The notes under the pieces: model-generated
What the model was told of the DNA's origin: nothing
Seen by the model: only the letters and a program-made list of their open reading frames with translations
Databases searched by the model: none
Origin: Leclercia sp. 29361
GTDB lineage: Bacteria > Pseudomonadota > Gammaproteobacteria > Enterobacterales > Enterobacteriaceae
DNA length: 64,000 nt
Direction: 5' to 3'
Assembly (NCBI RefSeq): GCF_011290365.1
Contig: NZ_CP049786.1
Location: 372,001 to 436,000, forward strand
Position numbers and translations under genes: made by a program
In this document: positions 46,261 to 54,987 of the stretch, piece after piece
Layout of the letters: every line of letters starts with the position of its first letter
How positions within the stretch are numbered: position 1 is the stretch's first letter

Positions 46261-46505
46261 CACCCTTACGCTGTTTTTTCTGGTGGGATAAGGACAAAAA
46301 AAAGGCTACCTGGGGGTAACCTGACTAAAACAGTCATCAAGGAAAACGGACAACAGGGATAGGGTTGTCCTGGAGGGTGTGTCCGCATGTGAGGTCGCCG
46401 GCGGAACCGGAGGTGACCCCCACTATAGTGGCAGTCAGTCCGGCAGTTCCCTCTGCGACCATCTCACGCGTTTACTGCTCAGGTTCAGGGTAATACCGTC
46501 CCGGA

Positions 46506-46718
46506 TTACTTATCAAGTACTGCAGTCACGCGGGCAACGTTTTTCTGGTCAGCACTGGTGATGCGGTAGGACGAAGCACCGGATTCCTGGGCGATAGCGG
46601 CAATTTTCGCTTCCGCGTTGTTCAGGGTGTCAGCAGTAACGCTGACGGACTGGGCGAAGCCGGAGAAAGAAACTACGGAGAGCATACCGGCAGCAGCAAG
46701 CAGTTTGATGTTTTTCAT
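46506..46718 (-). CDS. Secreted BhsA/McbA-like peptide (DUF1471), copy C
   Basis: A 70-residue relative of copies A and B (signal MKNIKLLAAAGMLSVVSFSG-FAQ; mature SVSVTADTLNNAEAKIAAIA, SSYRITSADQ). More diverged, and in GC-richer sequence. It has its own MerR-type promoter. A MKNIKLL start at 46718 is chosen. Confidence 0.8.
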   Translation of the reverse strand: MKNIKLLAAAGMLSVVSFSGFAQSVSVTADTLNNAEAKIAAIAQESGASSYRITSADQKNVARVTAVLDK

Positions 46719-46788
46719 GGTCATATTCCTTGGGTTATCTGGTCATCTGGTGATACCGGCGTCATCGCCGTCTCACCTGTTGATGTGT

Positions 46789-46819
46789 ATTAAAAACCCT
46801 GTGGTAAATACAGGGTCAA
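46789..46819 (-). promoter_or_regulatory. MerR (PbrR/CadR)-type promoter of BhsA-like copy C
   Basis: On the minus strand TTGACC, 19-bp spacer CTGTATTTACCACAGGGTT, TTTAAT. It shares the leader TACACATCAACAGGTGAGACGG with the promoter region at 46230 almost exactly. Confidence 0.83.
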
Positions 46820-47136
46820 CAAGTTATTTTGTAAATTATTGTCGGCTGTGTTTTTGTCGTTTTCATACAACCCAGCTCTTGAAAGAGCCTCACCGTGGCT
46901 GACGAGAAATGAGAAAATACGGCCGTAACAGACACCGCGAAACCGGGATTGCGCTGGGGAGATAGGTCGGTGCAGGGCAAGTTAACTTACAGGATTAGTG
47001 AGGGTTTATGATGTTATGGCTACTGATTAAGTACGCGTGCGTATTCTGGCGAAGTTGAACGGTTATTCCGGAGGAACGTGAACGCGTTATTCCCTAACGC
47101 GCCCTAACTTCTTTTTATTACACCGACCGTTCACTT

Positions 47137-47875
47137 TCAGTCAACCTGTGCCAGTCGTTTTCTCATCGACTCACCCTTCATTTCCAGCCGGTGGGAGTTA
47201 TGCATCAGACGATCAAGGATCGCGTCTGCCAGCGTGTTATCGCCAACGCAGCCATACCACTCATCCGTTGGCAGCTGGCTTATCATCACCGTGGCGTTCT
47301 TTCCGTATCTGCCATCCATCAGTTCCAGCAGATCGTTACGCTGCGCTGGCAGCAACGGCTCAAGGCCCCAGTCATCCAGGATAAGCAGCTGCGTTTTTGA
47401 CAGCTGAGCCAGCTGCTTTCGGTAACTACCGTCTGCGCGGCTGTGCGTCAGTTCAACCAGCAACCGGTTCAGTCTCCAGTACTGTACGCTGTAACCCTGC
47501 TGGCAGGCGTTGTTGCCAAGGGCGCAGCCCACATAGGTTTTGCCGCAACCGCAGGGGCCGGTTATCAGCAGGTTCTGCCCCCTGACCACCCATTCGTTCT
47601 GGCTTAGCTGAGCGATCCGAGAACGTTCTAGGTTTCTCGCTGGCTGGTAGTCGATGTCCTGGACCGAGGCTTCAAGCCTCAGGCGGGCTTTTTGTAGCAG
47701 ACGTTTCTGTTTACGCTGATCCCTTTCGAGTGATTCGCGCGTGACCAGCAACGCCAGTCTTTCCCTGAAGGAGAGCTCTTCGTAAGTGCCGGGTTGCTAC
47801 ATCTGTGAGGACAGCGCGGCCGCCATTCCCGTCAGTTTCATTTCTGTCAGCTGTTTCATCAGCGTATGTGGCATT
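47137..47875 (-). pseudogene. istB: IS21-family ATPase helper IstB, interrupted by an amber codon
   Basis: The intact 204-residue part holds the P-loop (GPCGCGKTYVG), Walker B (LLILDDWGLEPL) and the ending HRLEMKGESMRKRLAQ. The family start is at 47875 (MPHTLMKQLTEMKLTGMAAA), 16 bp after istA, but codon 26 is TAG at 47797-47799. The rest (QPGTYEELSFRERLALLVTR) follows in the same frame. A single-base reversal would restore the gene. Confidence 0.85.
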
Positions 47876-47890
47876 ATCGGATCCCTTGTT

Positions 47891-49435
47891 TCAGTGGAAG
47901 TGGCGTGGGCCACGGATGTTTTCATGTTCCTGAGGAAGCTCCTGGGACGGGTGCAGATCTTTGTCCGCCGGAACCAGGTCGCGGTTATTCTTCAGGATCG
48001 ACTTTATCTGCTTCAGCCGGGTTAATCCCTCTGCATTGGCCAGCCGACAGCTGTTATTGACGCGCTCAGAAGGATATTCACGCGTCAGGCTCAGCAGCCC
48101 CAGACACAGGCGATAGGCCTGTTCCGGATGCGCTTTTTCAGCCAGACGCTCGCTGACCCACGTGAAGGTGTCGGAGCCCACACCGGCCGCCCAGCTTTTC
48201 AGCCGCTCTGGCGTCCACTGCTGATGATGACGATGGCGCTCCGGCATATGTTCTGCTGCCGTACTGTTGCCCGGATGAAGACGCCGCGGGTGACTGGCGA
48301 TCATCTGCCCGTCAGACCAGACTTCAAGCTGGTTGTCGAAGGCATGAAGCTCCACAGTTTTACCGACGTGCTGATGGGGGACTGAGTAGTGATGCTGTTC
48401 ATATTCCACGTGATAATCGATATTCACCTTCGCTTTTTTGATGTGCCGGTAGCGCCACTGCTGCACCGGTAATGGCCTGAGCACAGTTTTGTCCAGCCTT
48501 TCGAAGGCCTCACGGCGATTGCCCGGCAGTTTTTTGAAGGGACGTTCGTTGAGCCCGGTTACCAGCGTACGGATACAGTGGTTCAGCTCAGCAAGCGAGA
48601 AGAAGACCTGGTGACGGAGCCGGGCCAGGATCCTGCGTTCGACGATCTGAACGCCCACTTCTGCTTTGGCTTTATCTTTTGGTTTACGCGGCCGCGCTGG
48701 TATCACGGCAACATTGTAGTGCTCAAGCATCTGCTGGTAGGTTGGATTAACGTCAGGATCATATTTACAGGCCCGTGACGTGGCGCTTTTCAGATTGTCC
48801 GGAACAACAAGCTCAGGAACACCGTCAAGCCACCGGAAGCAACGAACATGGCTCATAACCCAGTCCTCAAGCTGCTGGGACCAGGTGGCCTCTGCCCATG
48901 TGTAACTTGACGCCCCGAGAACGGCCACGATGATCTGCGCGGTTCTTATTTCCCCGGTATCAGGGTTGGTAATGTCAACGGTTGGCCCACAGTAATCAAC
49001 GAAGAGTTTTTCGCCAGCTTTATGGACCTGGCGCATTGATGGCGAGGTGGTTTTCAGCCATTCGCGATACATCCGGCAATAATGGTTATAACTGTAAGAG
49101 CCGCCAGGATTGCGTTCTCCGTACTCTTCCCAGAGCAGTTGAAGCGTCACGCATTTATTACGCAGCTCTTTGTATACCGTAGCCCAGTCTGGCAGGGAGT
49201 GTTTCTTCATCTTCACCTGCGTTTGAAGGAACGTATGCATTAGCGCTGCATCATCCCATTCTGCGGGCAACGGCCACTGTTTAATACCAAGCTGAGCCGC
49301 CCGATTGGCGTAGCGGGATACGACAGAAGGTGAGATCGCCAGACTCCGGCCAATCTGACGATGGCTGAGTCCGGCACCATATTTAAGTCTAAGTATTTCT
49401 TTGAGTTTTCTCATAGAGATTGGAGCTGTCGGCAT
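47891..49435 (-). CDS. istA: IS21-family transposase IstA
   Basis: A 514-residue transposase: N-terminal helix-turn-helix (YGAGLSHRQIGRSLAISPSV), integrase-like catalytic domain (LFVDYCGPTVDI with the first Asp; VPDNLKSATSRA with the second; a Glu in KAKAEVGVQIVERR) and the C-terminal beta domain. The frame is uninterrupted. Confidence 0.92.
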   Translation of the reverse strand: MPTAPISMRKLKEILRLKYGAGLSHRQIGRSLAISPSVVSRYANRAAQLGIKQWPLPAEWDDAALMHTFLQTQVKMKKHSLPDWATVYKELRNKCVTLQLLWEEYGERNPGGSYSYNHYCRMYREWLKTTSPSMRQVHKAGEKLFVDYCGPTVDITNPDTGEIRTAQIIVAVLGASSYTWAEATWSQQLEDWVMSHVRCFRWLDGVPELVVPDNLKSATSRACKYDPDVNPTYQQMLEHYNVAVIPARPRKPKDKAKAEVGVQIVERRILARLRHQVFFSLAELNHCIRTLVTGLNERPFKKLPGNRREAFERLDKTVLRPLPVQQWRYRHIKKAKVNIDYHVEYEQHHYSVPHQHVGKTVELHAFDNQLEVWSDGQMIASHPRRLHPGNSTAAEHMPERHRHHQQWTPERLKSWAAGVGSDTFTWVSERLAEKAHPEQAYRLCLGLLSLTREYPSERVNNSCRLANAEGLTRLKQIKSILKNNRDLVPADKDLHPSQELPQEHENIRGPRHFH

Positions 49436-49488
49436 AGGTATCCTTCACCGGAATGGCAAAAGATACAGATCAACACACCTGTGAAGTT

Positions 49489-49610
49489 CCAATAACATTG
49501 ATGGAGATCACCGAATAACAAAGTGAGTCAAAAGTGATCTCCATCGATGTTATTCAGCGATCTGCTCAAATGTTATTACCCGATCTCGATGGATGTTATT
49601 GGGTGATCTC
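49489..49610. repeat. IS21-type terminal multiple repeats
   Basis: Three or four related copies of GATCTCCATCGATGTTATT, in direct and inverted orientation, between 49489 and 49610, each near a GATC. These resemble the transposase-binding repeats at IS21-family ends. Confidence 0.7.
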
Positions 49611-49625
49611 CGTTCATGAAAATAC

Positions 49626-49958
49626 GCAGGTGATCGGAGTAAAAATAGGCAGGCCTCATTGGTTATGATGATACCTGCTTGTTTAATTATCACTTTAAAT
49701 ATAATTCTATTTTCTTGTAGGGGGATTTTTTAAGTCTGAGATGTGAAAATTAAAAAAATGGCAGTGGCATTTCTTATGAAAACACCTATTGCGTATTACC
49801 ACTCACAGAGACCGCCTAATAACATTACCGAAGTACGGCTGATAACATTTCGCTGGATCGCCGAATAACGGTGTTTTTCAGGGGGGAGAGTTGTCAGTTC
49901 AGTGCTGTTCATGATAGACCATGGGTCGATATTCTTTTTACCCAGGGTCTTCTGACTA
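49626..49958. other. Intergenic region with a second set of IS21-end-like repeats
   Basis: Positions 49811-49870 contain AATAACATTACCGAAGTACG, GATAACATTTCGCTGGATCG and CCGAATAACGG, related to the IS end repeats but diverged. It may be a remnant of another IS21-type element. No ORF. Confidence 0.45.
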
Positions 49959-50933
49959 ATGAGCACACATTATCGCCTGTATCCACCATTCCTCTGTGTT
50001 CCTGAAAAGCATAATTTTCCGGATGTCTGGGAGCATTTTTGTTGTAAGTTGCTGAATCTTCAGCATGGTACCAGTGAAATTTATGTCCGAAATCCTCCTG
50101 AGCAGGGGATTGATCTCTGGTATCCCTCCGCCCGAATAGCTTATCAGTGCAAGTGTGTGGAATCCGGTAAGGCTGGTGATTTCAATGTTACAAAAGCTAT
50201 TGAGTCAGTCATATCAGCCAAAGCGGCCCGGCATGTGCTGGGCTGGGAAAAGTATGTTTTGTGCGTCAACGTCCCTGTTACCGGGGGGGCGGAAAAGAGG
50301 CTGAAAGAGGTCCTGCCTGACATTGATGTCATGAGCGAATCGGTATGGTTGTCTCTGTGTGAAAAGCATCCCCTTGACGTTGAACGTAATTTCAGAAAGC
50401 TTCTCGATGTTCCTCAAAACAGATTTGTTTCAGCCATTAGTAATACCTTTTCAGTACGCTATACCGAAGAGCTCCGGCAACAACTGGAAGATTCACCTTT
50501 TGATATTTTTTTGTATTCCAGTCGACAGGATTCCGTGTTTCGGATCCCTGTGGCGGGGAGCTTTACTGCGGGAGATGTAATCAACATTCTGCGGAATTTT
50601 TTCCGCCTTCCGAAACCAGCGACATTTTCAGACGAAAACATTCAGGTATCGCTTAATCATTCTTTGGTCTTTGATGGCAAAAAAGTCCCTCTTAAAAAGA
50701 CCCTGGGAGAGGTGGGGGTTGTCCATGGTTCTGTCGTTACTTTCTGGACTCAATTTGCCTGGAAAGACCTGGAAGATTTCCGGTTTGATGGCGATGTTAT
50801 TCATTATGGCGTTCCCACATTGAGTAAAGAAGAACGCAGGGATAGGGCACTGGCCAGATATAAAAGAATTATACAGGAAGGATTCCGTGAGGCTGAGACA
50901 GGTATTATAACTGATATATCCGCAGAAAAATGA
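49959..50933 (+). CDS. Restriction-endonuclease-fold protein with a ubiquitin-like C-terminal domain
   Basis: A 324-residue cytosolic protein I do not recognise as a named gene. Residues about 10-135 look like a PD-(D/E)xK nuclease of the Mrr type: Glu25 (FPDVWEHFCCKLL), Asp52 in EQGIDLWYPSARI and Gln63-x-Lys65 (YQCKC). Residues about 181-265 look like a ubiquitin-like beta-grasp: a first hairpin FDIFLYSSRQDSVFRIPV, a helix TAGDVINILRNFF, then SLVFDGKKVPLKKTLGEVGV and VHGSVVTFW. A charged helix ends the protein. It is convergent with the Kiwa pair. A defence role is inferred from domains and neighbours. Confidence 0.7.
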   Translation: MSTHYRLYPPFLCVPEKHNFPDVWEHFCCKLLNLQHGTSEIYVRNPPEQGIDLWYPSARIAYQCKCVESGKAGDFNVTKAIESVISAKAARHVLGWEKYVLCVNVPVTGGAEKRLKEVLPDIDVMSESVWLSLCEKHPLDVERNFRKLLDVPQNRFVSAISNTFSVRYTEELRQQLEDSPFDIFLYSSRQDSVFRIPVAGSFTAGDVINILRNFFRLPKPATFSDENIQVSLNHSLVFDGKKVPLKKTLGEVGVVHGSVVTFWTQFAWKDLEDFRFDGDVIHYGVPTLSKEERRDRALARYKRIIQEGFREAETGIITDISAEK

Positions 50934-50994
50934 GGTGGGGGTTGATTTAGCAGGTATTGAATCAGGGATGATGGAAAATTCATCCCTGACTTTT

Positions 50995-51909
50995 TTACTG
51001 AATTGGTGACGCATTCGGAACATCGTAGATATGTGCGGCAAAGTGTGACTGCAGGCGATGGTCAAGCAGGGCCTGAAATATATCGGCACAGCAGGCATCA
51101 CTGGCAATAATCCTGCCCTGTTCATCAAACTGAAGATTCAGCCGGAACCGCGAGGCATGTTCCCTGAGGCTTGCCATAAACTCCGGTAACTTATAGAATC
51201 CTTTTTCTTTTATGGCCGATGCTCTTCTTAGCTGCATTGCGTTTGTTCCGACATATCTTTTTAGTGGCTCGGCATCGGTAAAGAGCTGACTGAATTCTGG
51301 TTCATCAACGAGATCGTTAAAGTTAGTAAGGTGAGCTTTTTTATAACTCAGAAGGGATTCAAACGTTTTTTTGTTTTTGATGAAAACATTGTCACCAAGA
51401 ATATAAAAATCAAAATCTTTTGCTATGTTAAAACGAGGGGTGTCATCTATTTTTAATTTATTGTTTTTGAAAACAACAGATCGTAATCCGGATTGTTTTT
51501 TCGTTGCCCATGATGGATCTGTTTTTTTGACACAATGTAGTACAGTATCTCCGGACACCAGTTTCACAGAGTAAAAATCACAGTTCGCCAGTTCTTTGAT
51601 TTCTTTTACTTTTCTGGCCTGTGTCTGGTCCGCAGATAGTGCTGTAATTGCAACCGCAGAGGTTTCTCCGGAACCAATCAGCATCAGGCTGGCTTCATTG
51701 TTCTGGGCCAGCAGTGAATACTCAATAGTCTCCGTGTATTTTCCTCTTTCAGCACAAATAAATTCCGTCAGTTCAGTTTTGAGTTCAGGAACAACAGTGA
51801 TCCATTTCCCCCTGTATACCGAGTTACTTTTTACTGTCTGTTTCCTGAACACCCAGACAGAAAGTGTTGCACTCTGGATATCAAAATCCTGTAATTCTTT
51901 AAGTTTCAT
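50995..51909 (-). CDS. kwaB: KwaB-like protein of the Kiwa anti-phage system (DUF4868)
   Basis: A 304-residue cytosolic protein with the DUF4868 look: LLAQNNEASLMLIG, FYSVKLVSGDTVLHCVKKTD, then FDFYILGDNVFIKNKKTFES and a final LLDHRLQSHFAAHIYDVP. In Kiwa, KwaB works with the membrane sensor KwaA to block phage replication and transcription. ATG 51909 has GGAGATAAGG just upstream and overlaps the kwaA-like gene by 11 bp, so the pair is translationally coupled. Confidence 0.82.
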   Translation of the reverse strand: MKLKELQDFDIQSATLSVWVFRKQTVKSNSVYRGKWITVVPELKTELTEFICAERGKYTETIEYSLLAQNNEASLMLIGSGETSAVAITALSADQTQARKVKEIKELANCDFYSVKLVSGDTVLHCVKKTDPSWATKKQSGLRSVVFKNNKLKIDDTPRFNIAKDFDFYILGDNVFIKNKKTFESLLSYKKAHLTNFNDLVDEPEFSQLFTDAEPLKRYVGTNAMQLRRASAIKEKGFYKLPEFMASLREHASRFRLNLQFDEQGRIIASDACCADIFQALLDHRLQSHFAAHIYDVPNASPIQ

Positions 51910-52501
51910 CCTTATCTCCACTAATAATAATGACAGACTGTATTGTCTGATATTCGTAATCAGAATCAGGGGAAATACTCAGGTTTGATAATACCACACC
52001 TGAGTGTGTCTTTTTGCTACCTGGATGTCGATAAGTTACTTCATACATTTTCCAGTTGAATACGATAAGTATAGGGTTAAGTATTATTTGTCCGGTCTTA
52101 TAAGACAGCCAGAAGAGCCAGAGAAGAAATACAATAAACCCCAAAAATTTGTTGGTCTCCTGGTAATTAATGCTCATGAACGAAACAATGTAAGGGAGAA
52201 CATAGTTCATCAGGTCTGACGGCGTATACTTTACTTCCAGAATCCTGATTTTTTGCTCATCGCTTTTAGCCAGTTTTAATATAAGCCATGAAAGAAGAAA
52301 ACATACCAGGCAGATGAGAAATAAACTGACGGACAGTAATGGTTCCTTAAACGGCAGGTTACAGGAGTCAGATGTCAATAAATCAAAGCAAAGATGCCTT
52401 TTATATTTACTGTCATCAAAATCCTGAATGAGCAGGATCATACTAAGTGGCAAATATGAGCCCAGAAATACAGCAAACGCAAACGGCAGCCTTGGGGTCA
52501 T
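51899..52501 (-). CDS. kwaA: KwaA-like membrane protein of the Kiwa system
   Basis: A 200-residue protein with four hydrophobic helices (PFAFAVFLGSYLPLSMILLI, LLSVSLFLICLVCFLLSWLI, a third near LMNYVLPYIVSFM, and FLGFIVFLLWLFWLSYKTGQ) and a soluble C-terminal tail. Size, topology and coupling to the KwaB-like gene match KwaA. ATG 52501 has AGGAGGTAAA upstream and is preferred over 52531. Confidence 0.8.
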   Translation of the reverse strand: MTPRLPFAFAVFLGSYLPLSMILLIQDFDDSKYKRHLCFDLLTSDSCNLPFKEPLLSVSLFLICLVCFLLSWLILKLAKSDEQKIRILEVKYTPSDLMNYVLPYIVSFMSINYQETNKFLGFIVFLLWLFWLSYKTGQIILNPILIVFNWKMYEVTYRHPGSKKTHSGVVLSNLSISPDSDYEYQTIQSVIIISGDKDET

Positions 52502-52593
52502 TTTACCTCCTAACCTGTGGGGGAAACTCACATCTTACCAATATTTGATGACAACCGGGAAGGTGTTTAACCAGCCGGATGCTTCCACAACGG

Positions 52594-53025
52594 TCAGTAG
52601 CCGGCCCTTTTTAATTCGACAGCAAGTCGTTTAAGACTCTCATCCAGATATCTGTGATTCTGCTTCAGCTCTTTTTTCATTAGTTCCGTGTGATGTTCCA
52701 GGTCCGGGTTATCTCCCGCCCGACTGACCGGAAAATCATCATCAGAAGACAGACGCCCATTCCTGCTGTAATCCATCACGATACAGACTAGGGTTGCAAG
52801 GTCTATCACCCTGTGCAGAGGAAGTTCTTCTGACTGCCTTGACCATTTTTCTCCGGTATTGCGCCAGACTTTAGCTGACAACTCTGTCCAGCCGGGGGAA
52901 TTCCACTGCGCGATGCCGACTGACAGGCCTTTGGCATCACTGTCGTCAGCGTATGGACCATCAATACGATCATAATTTTCGACAGTAATGACAGGTTTAT
53001 GTTTCAGATAAACGGGGATCTTCAT
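52594..53025 (-). CDS. DUF6530-like protein
   Basis: A 143-residue soluble protein (KIPVYLKHKPVITVENYDRI.., KGLSVGIAQWN, KVWRNTGEKWSRQSEELPLH) that I recall as DUF6530, function unknown. It lies 92 bp upstream of kwaA on the same strand, so co-transcription is possible. ATG 53025 is preferred over 53061 because AGAGG lies upstream and the family start is MKIP. Members are commonly found on defence islands, but a role is not known to me. Confidence 0.65.
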   Translation of the reverse strand: MKIPVYLKHKPVITVENYDRIDGPYADDSDAKGLSVGIAQWNSPGWTELSAKVWRNTGEKWSRQSEELPLHRVIDLATLVCIVMDYSRNGRLSSDDDFPVSRAGDNPDLEHHTELMKKELKQNHRYLDESLKRLAVELKRAGY

Positions 53026-53281
53026 GGTCAGTAGCCTCTGGATTGATATCAGATACTGCACAATTTACAAATTTTACTAAATTATAAAATTCTGTAAATG
53101 TAACATTATATGTTTGTTGTTTTAATTTAATTGGTTAAATGGTTAATGGAAAGCCGGGTATTTATCTGATTCTGTTTCGTACGGTTTGCCGTCAGTCTTT
53201 ACAAAAAAAAATCCAGAAGGTGAAGCCAGCCAACCGTAAAGGCTGGATGGCTGATTACGGGGCTTATAAGTGAAATCCTGA

Positions 53282-54544
53282 TTATCTCAGTGGATTATTG
53301 ACTCTGGCGTAGTCAAAAGGAGAAACAACCTCGTGAATGTTTGCGTCGATAAAATCCCCCCACCATTGCAGCATCAGTCTTCGTTCATCCAGAAACTCCG
53401 CCTTGTGAATGTAAGCCGCCCGTACGCCATTACGCTCCTGATGGCTCATCTGACGTTCAACCGCATCTCTCGACCATAATCCTGATTCAATCAATGAACT
53501 GCAGGCCATTGTCCGGAAGCCGTGGCCACAGACCTCGACCTTCGTATCGTAACCCATAAGCCGCAGTGCGTTATTTACCGTATTTTCACTCATGGGTTTC
53601 CATGGATTATGGTCGCCGGTGAAAATCAGTTCATGCTCTCCACTGATAGTGTGGATCTGCTTCAGAATATCCAGCGCCTGAGTAGAGAGTGGTACCAGAT
53701 GTTCTGTCCGCATTTTGGAGCCACGATGCGAGTACTTGACCCCGTCAATAGGTTTCCGCTCCGGAGGGATCGTCCACATGGCTTTTTCGAAGTCGATCTC
53801 AGACCATCTGGCGAAACGGAGTTCACTGGAACGGATGAAGATAAGCAGGGTGAGTTTTGTTGCCAGCCGTGTCAGAGGCTGACCCCGGTATGTATCCAGG
53901 CGTTCAAGGAGTTCTGAAATGCGGTTGAGGGCCAGGGCGGGGCGGTGCTGTCGTTTCACTGTTGTTAATGCACCAGTCATATCGACAGCGGGGTTATAGC
54001 TGATGATGCCGGACTGGGCAGCATAGCGCATGATTGCAGTGATACGTTGCTGAAGGCGGGCGGCTATCTCGTATATCTCTCTGGCTTCGGCTGCTTTAAC
54101 GGGGATAAGCAAATCTGGCGTCCTGAGTGAGGTAATATCGCGTGAGCCGATGAAGGGAAACACATGAGTTTCGAGGCTTTTCAGTATCTTCTCACTATGT
54201 GAGGCAGACCATTTTTTATTGCTCTTATGCCACTGTCTTGCGATGCCTTCAAATGTCTGAGCTGTTTCGGGTACAGACTTTTTGATACGTTTCTGTTCGC
54301 ACGGGTCAGTTCCCTCAGCTATCTGCTTCCTTGCCGCATCGCGTTTTTCCCTTGCTTCTGATAACGAGACTTCAGGGTAAACACCCAGAGCGAGCGTTTT
54401 CTCTTTGCCCAGAAACCGGTAGCGGAGCCGCCAGTAGCGGGAACCGTTAGGGTGAACAAGCAAAAACATGTTGCCGCTGTCGGCAAGTTTATAAGGTTTT
54501 TCATCCGGTTTAGCTGCACGGATTTTAGCGTCAGTGAGCGCCAT
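53282..54544 (-). CDS. intP4-like: Tyrosine recombinase, P4-type integrase
   Basis: A 420-residue site-specific recombinase: N-terminal arm-binding domain (MALTDAKIRAAKPDEKPYKL), core-binding domain, and catalytic residues Arg (IFIRSSELRFARW), His-x2-Arg (CGHGFRTMACSSL) and Tyr (VRAAYIHKAEFL). It lies 196 bp from the 3' end of tRNA-Phe and points away from it, the standard arrangement for islands inserted in pheU or pheV. Confidence 0.94.
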   Translation of the reverse strand: MALTDAKIRAAKPDEKPYKLADSGNMFLLVHPNGSRYWRLRYRFLGKEKTLALGVYPEVSLSEAREKRDAARKQIAEGTDPCEQKRIKKSVPETAQTFEGIARQWHKSNKKWSASHSEKILKSLETHVFPFIGSRDITSLRTPDLLIPVKAAEAREIYEIAARLQQRITAIMRYAAQSGIISYNPAVDMTGALTTVKRQHRPALALNRISELLERLDTYRGQPLTRLATKLTLLIFIRSSELRFARWSEIDFEKAMWTIPPERKPIDGVKYSHRGSKMRTEHLVPLSTQALDILKQIHTISGEHELIFTGDHNPWKPMSENTVNNALRLMGYDTKVEVCGHGFRTMACSSLIESGLWSRDAVERQMSHQERNGVRAAYIHKAEFLDERRLMLQWWGDFIDANIHEVVSPFDYARVNNPLR

Positions 54545-54739
54545 TGGCGGTATCTCCTGATAGTAAAAGGGGTATAAATTTTATCGAATCAGACTATACC
54601 CTCAGTTGTACCCTCACAAGGGACTTGATGCGGGTTGAAGTTGATTGAGTTGGGTGGAGTTAAGGGATTGTAGAAGTGTTGATTTTTGAGGGCTTAGAAT
54701 GCAAAAACGGACCTCCGTGGAGGTCCGTTGGTATGAATT

Positions 54740-54815
54740 TGGTGCCCGGACTCGGAATCGAACCAAGGACACGGGGATTTTCAATCCCCTGCTCTACCGA
54801 CTGAGCTATCCGGGC
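54740..54815 (-). tRNA. pheU: tRNA-Phe (GAA), island attachment site
   Basis: 76-nt cloverleaf on the minus strand, starting GCCCGGATAGCTCAGTCGG, with anticodon GAA in TTGAAAATCC and encoded CCA end. Flanked by the yjdC-dsbD-cutA region as pheU is in E. coli. The 3' end faces the integrase, so the island joins here. Confidence 0.97.
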
Positions 54816-54987
54816 AACGGGGCGCATTAAACCGCAATCACGTACGGTCGTCAACCTTATTTCGGGAAAAGCTGTTCAACTGCTTAAGTTTGCGGCAATC
54901 TGTCGGTTTGCGCGGCGATTTTGCACAAATCTTCCAGACACAGAGGTAAACCCGGGCAATGCTGACAGCGAAAAAGGGGGCGCGACA

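Larger units (their letters stand above)
47030..49625 (-). mobile_element. IS21-family insertion sequence
   Basis: Carries istA and istB on the minus strand with multiple short repeats at both ends, as in IS21 relatives. The exact ends are not resolved; the limits given enclose the end repeats. The istB reading frame is interrupted, so it is probably immobile alone. Confidence 0.8.
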
